Assembly (NCBI RefSeq): GCF_002836515.1
Contig: NZ_PJBC01000012.1
Span: 1-64,000, forward strand
Length of the DNA: 64,000 bases
Reading direction: 5' to 3'
DNA from: Pseudomonas sp. Choline-02u-1
Lineage (GTDB): Bacteria; Pseudomonadota; Gammaproteobacteria; Pseudomonadales; Pseudomonadaceae
The stretch's first letter is position 1, and every line of letters begins with the position of its first letter. A model generated the notes under the pieces. The model was given only the letters and a program-made list of their open reading frames with translations, did not search any database and was not told the DNA's origin. Below, piece after piece: positions 42,081 to 50,722 of this stretch. Made by a program: the position numbers and the translations under genes.

Positions 42081-43298
42081 ATGCAGAGTCGACTCAGACC
42101 GACCTTGAAACCGGCGCTCCGGGCCTTGCTGTTGTTGGGATTGACGATGGACAGCGCCTTCGCGGCGGTGGGCAACTGCTCGGCACTGCCGCGCCTGCCC
42201 TCGGTGATCGAAATCGGTGAAGGCTTCCAGCAGGACATGCAGTCACCGGTGGCAATCACTCGGCTGGCAGTGGGCGACCCAAAAATTGCCGACGTGCATG
42301 CCAATGGCGGTTCGTCCTTTTTGCTCACGGGCGTCGGCCCCGGCGCGACCAGCCTGATGGTCTGGACGGCCTGCTCGGCGCAGCCGCAACAAGCCATGGT
42401 CTTTGTCCAGGGCGCGGCGACCACGGCGCTGACCAGCAGCGTGCCGTCGGACGATCCGACCCTGCCATCGCAAGTGCAGACCGACATCCGCTTCGTCGAA
42501 GTCAGCCGCACCAAACTCAAGGAAGCCACGGCGTCGCTGATCGGCACGCGCGGCAATTTCCTGTTCGGCTCGCCCGGCACGCTGCCACCGATCGATGGCG
42601 TGCCGCAGCCGCGCCTGCCGGTGGATAACTCGCTGTTCAATTTCTCCTGGGTCGGCGGCAAGACCATGGCGATCATCAACGCCCTGGAAACCAGCGGCTT
42701 CGCCTACACCCTGGCGCGACCAAGTCTGGTGGCACTGAACGGGCAGAGTGCGAGCTTCCTGGCCGGCGGGGAAATCCCGATTCCGGTGCCCAGTTCCGGC
42801 AGCGACAGCGTGTCGATCGAGTACAAGGAATTCGGCATCCGCCTGACGCTGACGCCAACCATCATCGGCCGCGACCGCATTGCCCTGAAGGTCGCCCCGG
42901 AGGTCAGCGAACTGGACTTCACCAATGCGGTGAACATCGCCGGCACCACCGTCCCGGCGCTGACCATCCGCCGTACCGACACCAGCGTGTCGCTGGGCGA
43001 TGGCGAAAGCTTTGTCATCAGCGGTTTGATCAGTACCACCAACAGTTCGCAGGTGAACAAGTTTCCCGGACTGGGCGACATTCCCGTGCTCGGAGCTTTT
43101 TTCAAGGGTTCGCAGATCAAGCGCGAAGAGCGCGAGCTGCTGATGATCGTCACCCCGCATCTGGTCCAGCCACTGGCGGCAGACGCGCGGCTGCCGTCGT
43201 TGCCGGGAGAGAAATTGCGCAACTACGACCCGAATTTCTATCGCATGTTCTTCCTCGAGAACGGTAACTTCGACAAGCGCAGCGGGTTGTCGCAATGA
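42081..43298 (+). CDS. rcpA: Tad secretin RcpA/CpaC
   Basis: A 405-residue outer-membrane secretin with a signal peptide (ALLLLGLTMDSAFA). The N-terminal domain with the BON-like/pilus-formation sequence IEIGEGFQQDMQSPVAITRLAV is followed by the secretin domain with VEVSRTKLKEA, FLAGGEIPIPVPSSGSDSVS and IRRTDTSVSLGDGESFVISGL near 300-325. It forms the pore for Flp pili. ATG 42081 follows AAGGA; ATG 42057 overlaps the rcpC stop (ATGA) and is an alternative. Its stop overlaps tadZ by four bases. Confidence 0.92.
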   Translation: MQSRLRPTLKPALRALLLLGLTMDSAFAAVGNCSALPRLPSVIEIGEGFQQDMQSPVAITRLAVGDPKIADVHANGGSSFLLTGVGPGATSLMVWTACSAQPQQAMVFVQGAATTALTSSVPSDDPTLPSQVQTDIRFVEVSRTKLKEATASLIGTRGNFLFGSPGTLPPIDGVPQPRLPVDNSLFNFSWVGGKTMAIINALETSGFAYTLARPSLVALNGQSASFLAGGEIPIPVPSSGSDSVSIEYKEFGIRLTLTPTIIGRDRIALKVAPEVSELDFTNAVNIAGTTVPALTIRRTDTSVSLGDGESFVISGLISTTNSSQVNKFPGLGDIPVLGAFFKGSQIKREERELLMIVTPHLVQPLAADARLPSLPGEKLRNYDPNFYRMFFLENGNFDKRSGLSQ

Positions 43299-44485
43299 AC
43301 CAGAATCTCAGTCAGACCTTCCTCGCCATCACCCGCAACAGCACCGATCTGCAATGGCTGCAAAGCGCCCTTGCGCCGCTCGGCCAAGTGGTCAGCGCCG
43401 GGGCCGGCAGCCTCGATGAACTGCTCGCACTGGTCGACGTGACGTTCGCCAATCTGGTGTTCGTCGGCCTCGATCGCGAGCACGTCGTGGCGCAAAGTGC
43501 GCTGATCGAAGGTGCGCTCGAAGCCAAGCCGATGCTGGCAATCGTCGCCCTGGGCGACGGCATGGACAATCAACTGGTGCTCAATGCGATGCGTGCCGGC
43601 GCGCGGGATTTTGTCGCCTATGGCTCGCGGTCCAGCGAAGTCGCCGGACTGGTACGGCGCCTGAGCAAACGCCTGCCGGCGGTCACCCCGAACACGCAGC
43701 TCGGTGGTCTTACTGTGCTGTATGGAGTGCAAGGTGCGTCGGACGGCGCCTTGATCGCCAATCACATGGCCATGGTGGTGCAGAAAAGCGGCCAGCAGAC
43801 CCTGCTGCTCGATCTCGGTCTGCCGCGTGGCGACAGTCTGGCGCTGCTGGGTCTGGAGAGCTCGTTCCACTTCGGCGATGCCCTGCGTCACCTGCGCCGT
43901 CTCGACACCACGCTGATCGACAGCGCCTTCACCAGCGCCGAACACGGCCTGCGCATTCTCGCCTACGCCGACACTGATGAGCCGCTGGAAACCACCAGTG
44001 CCGCCGAGCTGTACATGTTGCTCAGCGCTTTGCGTCAGCACTTTCAGCACATCGTCGTGAACCTCACCGGGCAGGCCGACAGTGAGGCGCTGCGCACCTT
44101 CGTCAGCCATTGCGACAAGCTGCTGTGGTACACCGACCAGAACGTACTCAACTGTCGACGCAACCTCGCCGTGCTTAACCTCTGGCGCGAGAAAGGCATG
44201 AAGCTTGAGCACGGGCGCCTGTTGGTTGATCGTTATTTGAACAACGTCGCGCCGGATTCGGAAACCTTGGGCAAGACCTTCAATCTGGAAGTCATCGCCG
44301 TGCTGGCCTTCAGTCCCGACGTGCGCCTGAATGCAAAGAACCAGGGCGTCAGCCTGTTTGAACTGGCGCCGCGGGAAAAACTCACCCAGAGCCTGCGCAC
44401 CCTCGGCGAGCGTCTGGCCAAGCGTTCCGAAGGTCTGAGCAAACCGAAAGTCACCTGGTTCGACCGCCTGCGAGGCCTCTCATGA
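43295..44485 (+). CDS. tadZ: Tad pilus localisation ATPase-like protein TadZ/CpaE
   Basis: A 396-residue protein with an N-terminal atypical receiver-like domain (residues 1-125) and a MinD/ParA-like domain. The P-loop is degenerate: where ParA proteins have KGGVGKT, this has YGVQGASDGALIA near residue 150. The deviant-Walker B part LLLDLGLPRGDS is kept. TadZ places the Tad apparatus, usually at a pole. It is coupled to its neighbours by ATGA overlaps at both ends. Confidence 0.9.
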   Translation: MNQNLSQTFLAITRNSTDLQWLQSALAPLGQVVSAGAGSLDELLALVDVTFANLVFVGLDREHVVAQSALIEGALEAKPMLAIVALGDGMDNQLVLNAMRAGARDFVAYGSRSSEVAGLVRRLSKRLPAVTPNTQLGGLTVLYGVQGASDGALIANHMAMVVQKSGQQTLLLDLGLPRGDSLALLGLESSFHFGDALRHLRRLDTTLIDSAFTSAEHGLRILAYADTDEPLETTSAAELYMLLSALRQHFQHIVVNLTGQADSEALRTFVSHCDKLLWYTDQNVLNCRRNLAVLNLWREKGMKLEHGRLLVDRYLNNVAPDSETLGKTFNLEVIAVLAFSPDVRLNAKNQGVSLFELAPREKLTQSLRTLGERLAKRSEGLSKPKVTWFDRLRGLS

Positions 44486-45750
44486 GCGCAGAAAAACTCT
44501 TTGGCGCAACGCCGCGCGGAGCGATCGGCAACAGCGATCACGAGGGCCTGAAACTGGTCCTGCACCGCTACATCATCGACGCCATCGAAGAGTCGGGGAA
44601 AAACCTGCTCGAAGGTTCACGCCAGCAACTGGCGCAATTCGTCACCGACAAGGTCGCCGAATACATCGCGCGTCTGCACCTGGCGATCTCACGCTACGAG
44701 ATGGAGCGCCTGGGCGAAGAAATCGTCGATGAGCTCACCGGTTTCGGCCCGCTGGAAGTGCTGCTGCGCGACCCATCGGTGACGGAGATTCTGGTCAACG
44801 GCCCGCACCGGGTGTTCATCGAGCGCGACGGCGTACTGCATCAGAGCGATCTGCGTTTCATCGATGCGCATCACGTCGAGCGGGTCATGCAGCGCATTCT
44901 CGCGCCGCTCGGTCGCCGCCTCGACGAGTCCTCGCCGATGGTCGATGCGCGCCTGCCAGATGGCAGCCGGGTCAATGCAATCATCCCGCCGATAGCCCTC
45001 GACGGGCCGTGCCTGTCGATCCGCAAGTTCCGCAAGGACATGCTCAACAGCACTGATCTGATGGCGATGCAGACCATCGATCTGGCGATTTTCGAATTTC
45101 TGCAGAACGCCGTAGGCAAGCGCTGCAACGTCCTGATCAGCGGCGGCACCGGCACCGGCAAGACCACGCTGCTGAACATCCTCAGCCAGTTGATCAACCC
45201 CCACGAACGGCTGGTGACCATCGAAGACGTCGCCGAACTGCAACTCGGCCATCCGCACGTGGTGCGCCTGGAAACCCGTCCGCCCAACGCCGAAGGCCAC
45301 GGCGAGGTCAAGGCCAGCGACCTGATTCGCAACGCCCTGCGCATGCGTCCTGACCGGATCATTCTCGGCGAGATCCGTGGCGTCGAAGTGGTCGACGTGC
45401 TCACCGCCATGAACACCGGCCACGACGGCTCAATGAGCACCGTGCACGCCAACAATGCGCAGGATGCGTTGCTGCGCCTGGAGACGCTGGTCGGCCTGAC
45501 CGGACGCTCGATTGCCGAACGCACCTTGCGCCAGATGATCTGCGCCGCCCTCGACGTGATCATTCAACTGACGCGCATGCCCGATGGCCGGCGCTGCGTC
45601 AGCGAAGTGGTGGAAGTGGTCGGGATTCGCGAGGACGTCTACGTCACCAACACCCTGTTCCGCCTCGACCGCCGCACGGGTTTCGGCTTCCTGCGCGAGG
45701 CGATCAACCCGGCCGGCGACAAACTGCGCCATGACGCTCACCTGGGCTGA
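44482..45750 (+). CDS. tadA: Tad secretion ATPase TadA/CpaF
   Basis: A 422-residue GspE-superfamily ATPase. It has an N-terminal helical domain, then LTGFGPLEVLLRDPSVTEILV, Walker A ISGGTGTGKTTLL near residue 220, the Asp box TIEDVAELQL, Walker B DRIILGEIRG and the His box GHDGSMSTVHANNA. It powers both assembly and retraction of Flp pili. It starts in the tadZ stop (ATGA) and is followed 17 bases later by tadB. Confidence 0.95.
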   Translation: MSAEKLFGATPRGAIGNSDHEGLKLVLHRYIIDAIEESGKNLLEGSRQQLAQFVTDKVAEYIARLHLAISRYEMERLGEEIVDELTGFGPLEVLLRDPSVTEILVNGPHRVFIERDGVLHQSDLRFIDAHHVERVMQRILAPLGRRLDESSPMVDARLPDGSRVNAIIPPIALDGPCLSIRKFRKDMLNSTDLMAMQTIDLAIFEFLQNAVGKRCNVLISGGTGTGKTTLLNILSQLINPHERLVTIEDVAELQLGHPHVVRLETRPPNAEGHGEVKASDLIRNALRMRPDRIILGEIRGVEVVDVLTAMNTGHDGSMSTVHANNAQDALLRLETLVGLTGRSIAERTLRQMICAALDVIIQLTRMPDGRRCVSEVVEVVGIREDVYVTNTLFRLDRRTGFGFLREAINPAGDKLRHDAHLG

Positions 45751-45767
45751 CGGCGAGGAGCACACAG

Positions 45768-46652
45768 ATGCTGGGACCGACCATTCTTATCGCTGTCTGC
45801 CTGGTACTGCTGGGGCTGTCGATCTACCTGTTCCTGCAAGGTCTGCACAAGACCGCGACGGAAAAAGTCCTCAACCGACTGGCCGCCGGGCAACCGCAAC
45901 TGGCCGTGGAACAGACGAAATGGGTCGGGCTGGAACGCATGTTTCTGCGTGCCGGACTGGGCCGACCGAGCGAGCGTTTCGGCGTGTGGCTGAGCCTGTG
46001 GGCAGCGGCCATGGGCCTGGGGTTTCTGCTCGCCAGCTGGATCGGTTTGCTGATCATGCTGATCGTCCCGCCCGTGGCGTTGCGGCTGTACATCGCCATT
46101 CGCTACCAACGGCGGATTCGCCGCATGATCGAGCAGTTACCGCAACTGCTCGACCACACCGTGCGCAGTCTCAAGTCCGGGCGCACGCTCAGCGATGCGG
46201 TGATGGGCGGCATCGAGGCCAGCGAGGATCCGTTGAAAACCGCCATGGGCCGGGTGCAGCGCAACGTGCAACTGGGCGTGAACCTGCCGGACGCGGTCAG
46301 CGATTTTGCCGAACTCTACGAGCAGGACGAACTGCGCATGTTCGCCCTCGGCCTGAAGGTCAATCACCGCTACGGCGGCAACGCCAGTGAGCTGCTGGAG
46401 AACCTGATCAAACTGATCCGCGAGCGCGACCAGGGCGCGCGGCAGTTGCGTGCCCTGACCGGGGAAACGCGCATGACCGCTTGGGTGCTGGGTTTGCTGC
46501 CGTTGATTCTGGTGAGCTACTTCATGCTGACCAACCCCGGCTACATGCTCGGCATGTGGAATGACGAAAGCGGCCAGACCATGTTGCTTAGCGCCGCCGC
46601 GTTGCAGGTGCTCGGCAGTCTGGCGCTGTGGCGCATGCTGCGGAGCGTTTGA
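45768..46652 (+). CDS. tadB: Tad inner-membrane platform protein TadB
   Basis: A 294-residue GspF-like membrane protein. An N-terminal helix is followed by a helix pair around residue 85, the T2SSF domain with RRMIEQLPQLLDHTVRSLKSGRTLSDAV, shortened to LPQLLDHTVRSLKSG, and C-terminal helices (WVLGLLPLILVSYFMLTNPGY). The ribosome site GAGGAG is good. It pairs with TadC, which starts two bases after its stop. Confidence 0.93.
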   Translation: MLGPTILIAVCLVLLGLSIYLFLQGLHKTATEKVLNRLAAGQPQLAVEQTKWVGLERMFLRAGLGRPSERFGVWLSLWAAAMGLGFLLASWIGLLIMLIVPPVALRLYIAIRYQRRIRRMIEQLPQLLDHTVRSLKSGRTLSDAVMGGIEASEDPLKTAMGRVQRNVQLGVNLPDAVSDFAELYEQDELRMFALGLKVNHRYGGNASELLENLIKLIRERDQGARQLRALTGETRMTAWVLGLLPLILVSYFMLTNPGYMLGMWNDESGQTMLLSAAALQVLGSLALWRMLRSV

Positions 46653-46653
46653 G

Positions 46654-47538
46654 ATGGTCTGGCTCGCGGCGTTGCTGTTGCTGCTCGGTTCGCTGTTATT
46701 GCTGGGCAATCACCTGCTCACCGAGCGCCGCCGCGTGCGACAGGTGCATCAGCGCTTGCACGGCCAATTGGTCCGGGAGAACCGTTTCGGCCACTGGCTG
46801 CGCGCGCTGGGCAACAGCCGTTTCGGCCGGGGCTCGGTGAGCATCGACAGCGAAACCCAGACCTTGCTCGGTCGCCTCGGCTGGCGCCGTGCCAACGAAC
46901 GCGCGTTGTTCGCCGCGTGCCAGATCGGCACGCCGCTGCTCGCCCTGGGGTTGGCGATCTTTCTGCAGGAAGTGTTTTTCCCACAGACCAGCCATCGCTG
47001 GATGGCGCCGATGTTCGCTGCGGGCGGCGGCTATCTCTTGCCCAAACGTCTGCTCGCCTACGCCGCCGCCCGTCGGCAGAAAACCATCGCCGTGGAAATC
47101 TCCACGTTCATTCCGCTGCTGCGCATCCTCTTCGAATCCGGCATGGCCGTGGAACAAGCGCTGCGCGTGCTCAGCGTCGAAGCGCAGAAACTGCTGCCGG
47201 AACTGACGCGCGAACTGCGCCTGATCCTCAACCGCGTCGACTCGGGTCTGGAACTAGGGCAGGAGCTGAACAAGACGGCGGTGATGCTCGCCGTGGACGA
47301 ATTTACCGACACCTGCGTGATCCTCCAGCAACTGATCCACCAGGGCGGCGGCGCGATGAAATCGTTGCTGGCGCTCAAGCAACTGCTGGATGACCGTCGC
47401 CTGACCCGGCTGCAGGAATACATCTCGAAAATGTCGGCGAAGATGTCGGTGGTGATGATGCTGTTTCTGTTTCCGGCCCTGCTGATCGTACTGGCCGGCC
47501 CGGGCTTCACCGCCATTGCCCGCGCGTTCGCAAACTGA
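46654..47538 (+). CDS. tadC: Tad inner-membrane platform protein TadC
   Basis: A 294-residue second GspF-like platform protein with the same plan as TadB: N-terminal helix, T2SSF domain (VEISTFIPLLRILFESGMAVEQ near 145) and a C-terminal helix pair (VVMMLFLFPALLIVLAGPGF). The start ATG 46654 is chosen by position after the tadB stop. The open frame upstream lies inside tadB. Confidence 0.93.
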   Translation: MVWLAALLLLLGSLLLLGNHLLTERRRVRQVHQRLHGQLVRENRFGHWLRALGNSRFGRGSVSIDSETQTLLGRLGWRRANERALFAACQIGTPLLALGLAIFLQEVFFPQTSHRWMAPMFAAGGGYLLPKRLLAYAAARRQKTIAVEISTFIPLLRILFESGMAVEQALRVLSVEAQKLLPELTRELRLILNRVDSGLELGQELNKTAVMLAVDEFTDTCVILQQLIHQGGGAMKSLLALKQLLDDRRLTRLQEYISKMSAKMSVVMMLFLFPALLIVLAGPGFTAIARAFAN

Positions 47539-47561
47539 CCTTGGCTCATGGAGAGCGTTTG

Positions 47562-48284
47562 ATGAAAGTACTGATAGTCATGACCAGTCTGCTGCTGCTC
47601 AGCGGTTGCGCCACCGACGGCCAGGCACCGTGGACCTCGCTGCTGTCGCCGTCCAGCTGCAGCAAGCTGACCTCGGAGCAGGAACTGTCGCTGAACCTCG
47701 CCGATGATCTGGCCAGCGACGGCAAGCTCCACGCCAGCCTGGCCAACCTGCAAAGCCTGCCGGACAACCTCAGCGAAGTGCGCCTGCGCAAAGCCAAGGT
47801 CTATCGCCAGCTCGGCCGCAGCGAAGCCGAGCCGCTCTACCGCAGCCTGCTTGGCGGCTGCCTCACCGCCCAGGCCGAACACGGCCTGGGCCAGGTCTAC
47901 GCCGCCCGTGGCGACCACGGCCAGGCCCAGGCCCACCTGCAACGCGCCGCCCGTCTGGCGCCCACCGACGAGAAAATCCGCAACGATCTCGGCGTCGTGT
48001 ACCTCAACCAGCTGCGCCTCAACGAAGCGAAATTCGAATTCCTCACCGCCATTGAACTGAGCCAGAACAATCAGTTGGCGACGCTGAACATGGTCACTTT
48101 GCTGCTCTACCAGAACGACTGGCCACAGGCCGCCGAAATCGTCAGCCGCTCGAAACTGACCCCGGAACAATTCACCGAAGCGCAGCAACGCGCGGAGAAA
48201 CTCAAAGCGCCAGCCAGCGCCAAAACCCCATCAGGCGACCGCGTCGCCGCCTTCATCGACCCGCTACCGCCGACGCTCGAATAA
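47562..48284 (+). CDS. tadD: Tad pilotin-like TPR lipoprotein TadD
   Basis: A 240-residue lipoprotein with lipobox LLLSGC (Cys 15). Tetratricopeptide-like repeats cover about residues 75-185 (AEHGLGQVYAARGDHGQAQA, RNDLGVVYLNQLRLNEAKF). TadD is needed for secretin placement and pilus assembly. The start ATG 47562 follows GGAGAG; an earlier ATG at 47541 would put seven charged residues before the signal. Confidence 0.9.
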   Translation: MKVLIVMTSLLLLSGCATDGQAPWTSLLSPSSCSKLTSEQELSLNLADDLASDGKLHASLANLQSLPDNLSEVRLRKAKVYRQLGRSEAEPLYRSLLGGCLTAQAEHGLGQVYAARGDHGQAQAHLQRAARLAPTDEKIRNDLGVVYLNQLRLNEAKFEFLTAIELSQNNQLATLNMVTLLLYQNDWPQAAEIVSRSKLTPEQFTEAQQRAEKLKAPASAKTPSGDRVAAFIDPLPPTLE

Positions 48285-48294
48285 GGAGACAGCC

Positions 48295-48567
48295 ATGAAC
48301 ATTCGCCAAGGCCTGTGCTACCTGACCCTGCTCACACTGCCCCTCAGCGCCCACGCCATCGACACCGGCCCCGCCTCGGCCCAGCAACAGGAAACCGAAG
48401 GCTGGCTGGTCCTGCAAAGCCGCAACAAAGCCGCCTCAGCAAAACCCCAAAGCGCCACCGCCACCGAACGCGAACTGGCGATGCAGCGCTGGCTGAAGAA
48501 ATACCGGTACGAGATTCCGGATTTTTATGATCCGGATGCGGGCGGGAAGATCGAGGGCAAGAATTAG
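48295..48567 (+). CDS. DUF3613 protein at the end of the tad operon
   Basis: A 90-residue exported protein with a signal peptide (LCYLTLLTLPLSAHA). The short mature chain contains QQQETEGWLVLQSRNKAA and ends AMQRWLKKYRYEIPDFYDP. DUF3613 genes sit at this place in Pseudomonas Tad loci (PA4298 in P. aeruginosa as I recall). It is 10 bases after tadD with AAGGAG upstream. The role in the pilus is unknown. Confidence 0.87.
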   Translation: MNIRQGLCYLTLLTLPLSAHAIDTGPASAQQQETEGWLVLQSRNKAASAKPQSATATERELAMQRWLKKYRYEIPDFYDPDAGGKIEGKN

Positions 48568-48585
48568 TTTGTTGGTGCCCTTGAA

Positions 48586-48658
48586 GGCCCCTTCGCGAGC
48601 AGGCTCGCTCCCACAGTCGACCGCGTGCTTTTTGTGGCAGCGAGCCTGCTCGCGAAGA
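48586..48658. repeat. Inverted pair of REP elements after the tad operon
   Basis: CCTTCGCGAGCAGGCTCGCT faces AGCGAGCCTGCTCGCGAAG with a short T-rich spacer. It probably forms the 3' hairpin of the tad transcript. Confidence 0.87.
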
Positions 48659-48672
48659 ACGATAACGCGGTT

Positions 48673-49035
48673 TCAGCGCTGCGGATCAACCCGATCCAGC
48701 GCCCGATTTACCGCCAATTCCGCCAGCATGACGATCTGCTGAATGGCCAACGCCGTGCTGCGCTGAAAACCGCTCAACTCGCCAGCGAAATTACTCGCCA
48801 TGGCACTCGCTTACGCCAGCGACTCACAGGCATGCGCCAACAGGCTTTCGGTATCGACATTGGGCGCCACCATGAACAGCGTGCTGGGCGGATGCGGTTT
48901 TGCGGGTTCGGGGCAGAGATAGAAATCGAGCGCGCGTTTTATCGCTTCGCGGTTTTTCACAAGATCGTCGGCGCGCATGGCGTCTTCGAGCGGGGTGGTG
49001 GGGGATGGGGGTGGGTCTGGGATCAGTTTGTCCAT
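48673..49035 (-). pseudogene. DUF6124-family gene broken by one in-frame stop codon
   Basis: The minus-strand frame starts at ATG 49035 (GGAGAG upstream; MDKLIPDPPPSPTTPLEDAM). It aligns with the intact paralogue through STLFMVAPNVDTESLLAHACESLA, given here as SLLAHACESLA, then meets TAA at 48813-48811 (codon 75). Beyond it the same frame continues to match: ASAMASNFAGELSGFQRST, then ALAIQQIVMLAELAVNRALD, to a TGA at 48675-48673. There is no frameshift, so one substitution (for example TCA to TAA) explains it. It is probably a recent pseudogene; readthrough or a sequencing error is possible. Confidence 0.8.
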
Positions 49036-49255
49036 TGAAACGGCTCTCCAAAATCTGCGGTGCGACCCAATGCCATTCTCACGGGGCAAAAGGTGGCAAC
49101 TGTATGCGGGGTGAGAATACCGGTTATGGACACCCGGCCAGACCGAAGTCTGCCCGCACACAGCCGCCATGACACATTGCAGACAGCGGACAAGCTGGCG
49201 GCGATTATGCGTGCACAGATACTGGATGACCATAAGTAGCAGGGTTCTCACACCC
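49036..49255 (-). promoter_or_regulatory. Structured leader RNA of DUF6124 gene, copy 2
   Basis: The minus-strand counterpart of the leader at 38825. The 16-pair stem is GGCGGCTGTGTGCGGG (49168-49153) with CCCGCATACAGTTGCC (49110-49095), with three G-T pairs. Inside are AGAC-TTCG-GTCT, CCGG-N10-CCGG and the linker TATTCTCA. Flanking 4-pair hairpins (GGGT/ACCC at 49255-49242; TGCC/GGCA around 49088-49071) carry GTGAGAA in their loops, complementary to the linker. The stem ends 59 bases before the ATG, as against 57 in copy 1. Confidence 0.6.
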
Positions 49256-49387
49256 GATCGCCGAAGGTTCGACGACAGCCAGAGACTAGTGAACCGACGT
49301 CCGACGGACAACCTGAAAACCTTGTGGGAAGGTTCTGGTTATCTCGCATCAGATTTAAACGACTTCAGCTATCGGCGAACCGACTGG

Positions 49388-49468
49388 CCCCTTCGCGAGC
49401 AGGCTCGCTCCCACAGAAAAGCAAAGCAAAAGCAAAATCAAAAGATCGCAGCCTTCGGCAGCTCCTAC
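49388..49468 (+). repeat. Composite REP unit before dispersed element copy B
   Basis: One copy of the unit seen three times at 39423-39733: CCTTCGCGAGCAGGCTCGCT, an AAAGCAAAAGC spacer, then GATCGCAGCCTTCGGCAG. Confidence 0.87.
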
Positions 49469-49836
49469 ATACGATGAGCGTTAGCTCGAGTACCGCTTTT
49501 GATCTTGATCTGGGAGCCCGTCGGCAGGCTGAGTGGAGGGATTGATCCGGGCGTGGGAGCGCAGCGACCGTCTGGCGCAGCCAGACACAGCGCAAGGAGG
49601 TGCAGCGAAGCAAACCGTAGCCGCTGCGCCAGGATCGATCCCGGAGCGAAGGAACCCCGAGCCCCAGCGAGGGGCCGAACGTCAGGGCACAGCCTTTTGG
49701 TTACTTTTTGCTGGGCCGGCATTCCGGCGTTTGAAAAAGTGACTCGCCGTAAGGGCGAAACCGCCAGCCGCAACACCCGAAGAAACGGATATACACCCCA
49801 ACCCCCCAAAGCATGGTCGGCCCAAAGGCCGCCAAG
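49469..49836 (+). repeat. Dispersed structured element, copy B (about 370 bases)
   Basis: Direct-orientation homologue of 39734-40101. The most conserved block runs from about 49544 to 49680. The potential stem GATCCGGG/GCGCAGCG with CGCTGCGCCAGGATC (49622-49636) and the inner GTCTGGC-GCA-GCCAGAC hairpin are kept. It ends at the 3' end of pprB, just as copy A ends at the receiver gene. Confidence 0.8.
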
Positions 49837-50604
49837 TCAATGCGCCGTAACCCGCTGCCGCCCAGCAGATCCACTGGGCGACAAAGCCAAAGCCAACTGC
49901 GTCCGATTATGCATATGCGTCAACCGCAACACCTGCGACACATACAGCTTCACCGTGTTCTCGGTAATCCCCAACTCACAGGCAATCTGATAATTGGTCT
50001 GCCCCTTGCCCACCAACCGCGCCACGTCCAACTGCCGCGGCGACAACTGACTGAACACCGCCGGCATCTCGGCAGACTCAGGCTCACCATCACTCACCTG
50101 CGGCGCGGGCGAACGCCGCACCTTGTCCAGATCCTGATAAAGGTCATCAATGGACTCGGACAAGAACTGCAACTTCTGATTCAAGTGCCCAAGGTGCAAG
50201 TTCTTCTGCCGCTCCTGCAAAGCCAATTCCTGACGCTGCACCCCTTCGAGCAACTCACCCAGATCGATCGGCTTCTGATAGTAATCGGCAATCCCCGCAC
50301 GCAACGCCTTGATCACATCCTGCTTGTCGGCGCGCCCGGTGAGCATGATCGCCTCGAACACCCGCTGCTTGCCGGCCAGCCGCTGCAACGCCTGGATCAA
50401 CTCGATGCCATCCATGTCCGGCATGTGCAAATCACTCAGCACCAGACCGATGTCCGGGTCCGCTCTGAACAGCTCAATCGCTTCAAGACTCGAATCGCAC
50501 GGCACGCAACGGTAGCCACTGCTCTCAAGAAACTCACACAGTTCTTCGACGATCAGCGGCTGATCATCGACCACGAGGATTTTTACTGCATTAGGCTTGT
50601 TCAC
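49837..50604 (-). CDS. pprB: LuxR-type response regulator PprB, activator of Tad pilus genes
   Basis: A 255-residue response regulator. The receiver is at residues 5-125 (KILVVDDQPLIVEE; phosphorylated Asp in LVLSDLHMPDMDG near 60; Lys in YYQKPIDL). A coiled-coil-like linker (ELALQERQKNLHLGHLNQKL) precedes a LuxR helix-turn-helix (LSPRQLDVARLVGKGQTNYQ, ELGITENTVKLYVSQVL). By gene neighbourhood this is PprB, which controls Flp pili and other adhesins in P. aeruginosa. GTG 50604 has GGAG six bases upstream and is preferred to ATG 50616, which has only a weak site. Confidence 0.92.
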   Translation of the reverse strand: MNKPNAVKILVVDDQPLIVEELCEFLESSGYRCVPCDSSLEAIELFRADPDIGLVLSDLHMPDMDGIELIQALQRLAGKQRVFEAIMLTGRADKQDVIKALRAGIADYYQKPIDLGELLEGVQRQELALQERQKNLHLGHLNQKLQFLSESIDDLYQDLDKVRRSPAPQVSDGEPESAEMPAVFSQLSPRQLDVARLVGKGQTNYQIACELGITENTVKLYVSQVLRLTHMHNRTQLALALSPSGSAGRQRVTAH

Positions 50605-50722
50605 GAACCACTCCATTGCTCGGGCCAACGCTGACGATTCCTGCACTTTGGTGGCGTATTCGCCTGAATTGAAAGTAGACCCACTTTCCGGCTATGTACA
50701 TAGGACTAGTGGCAGCCCGCAG

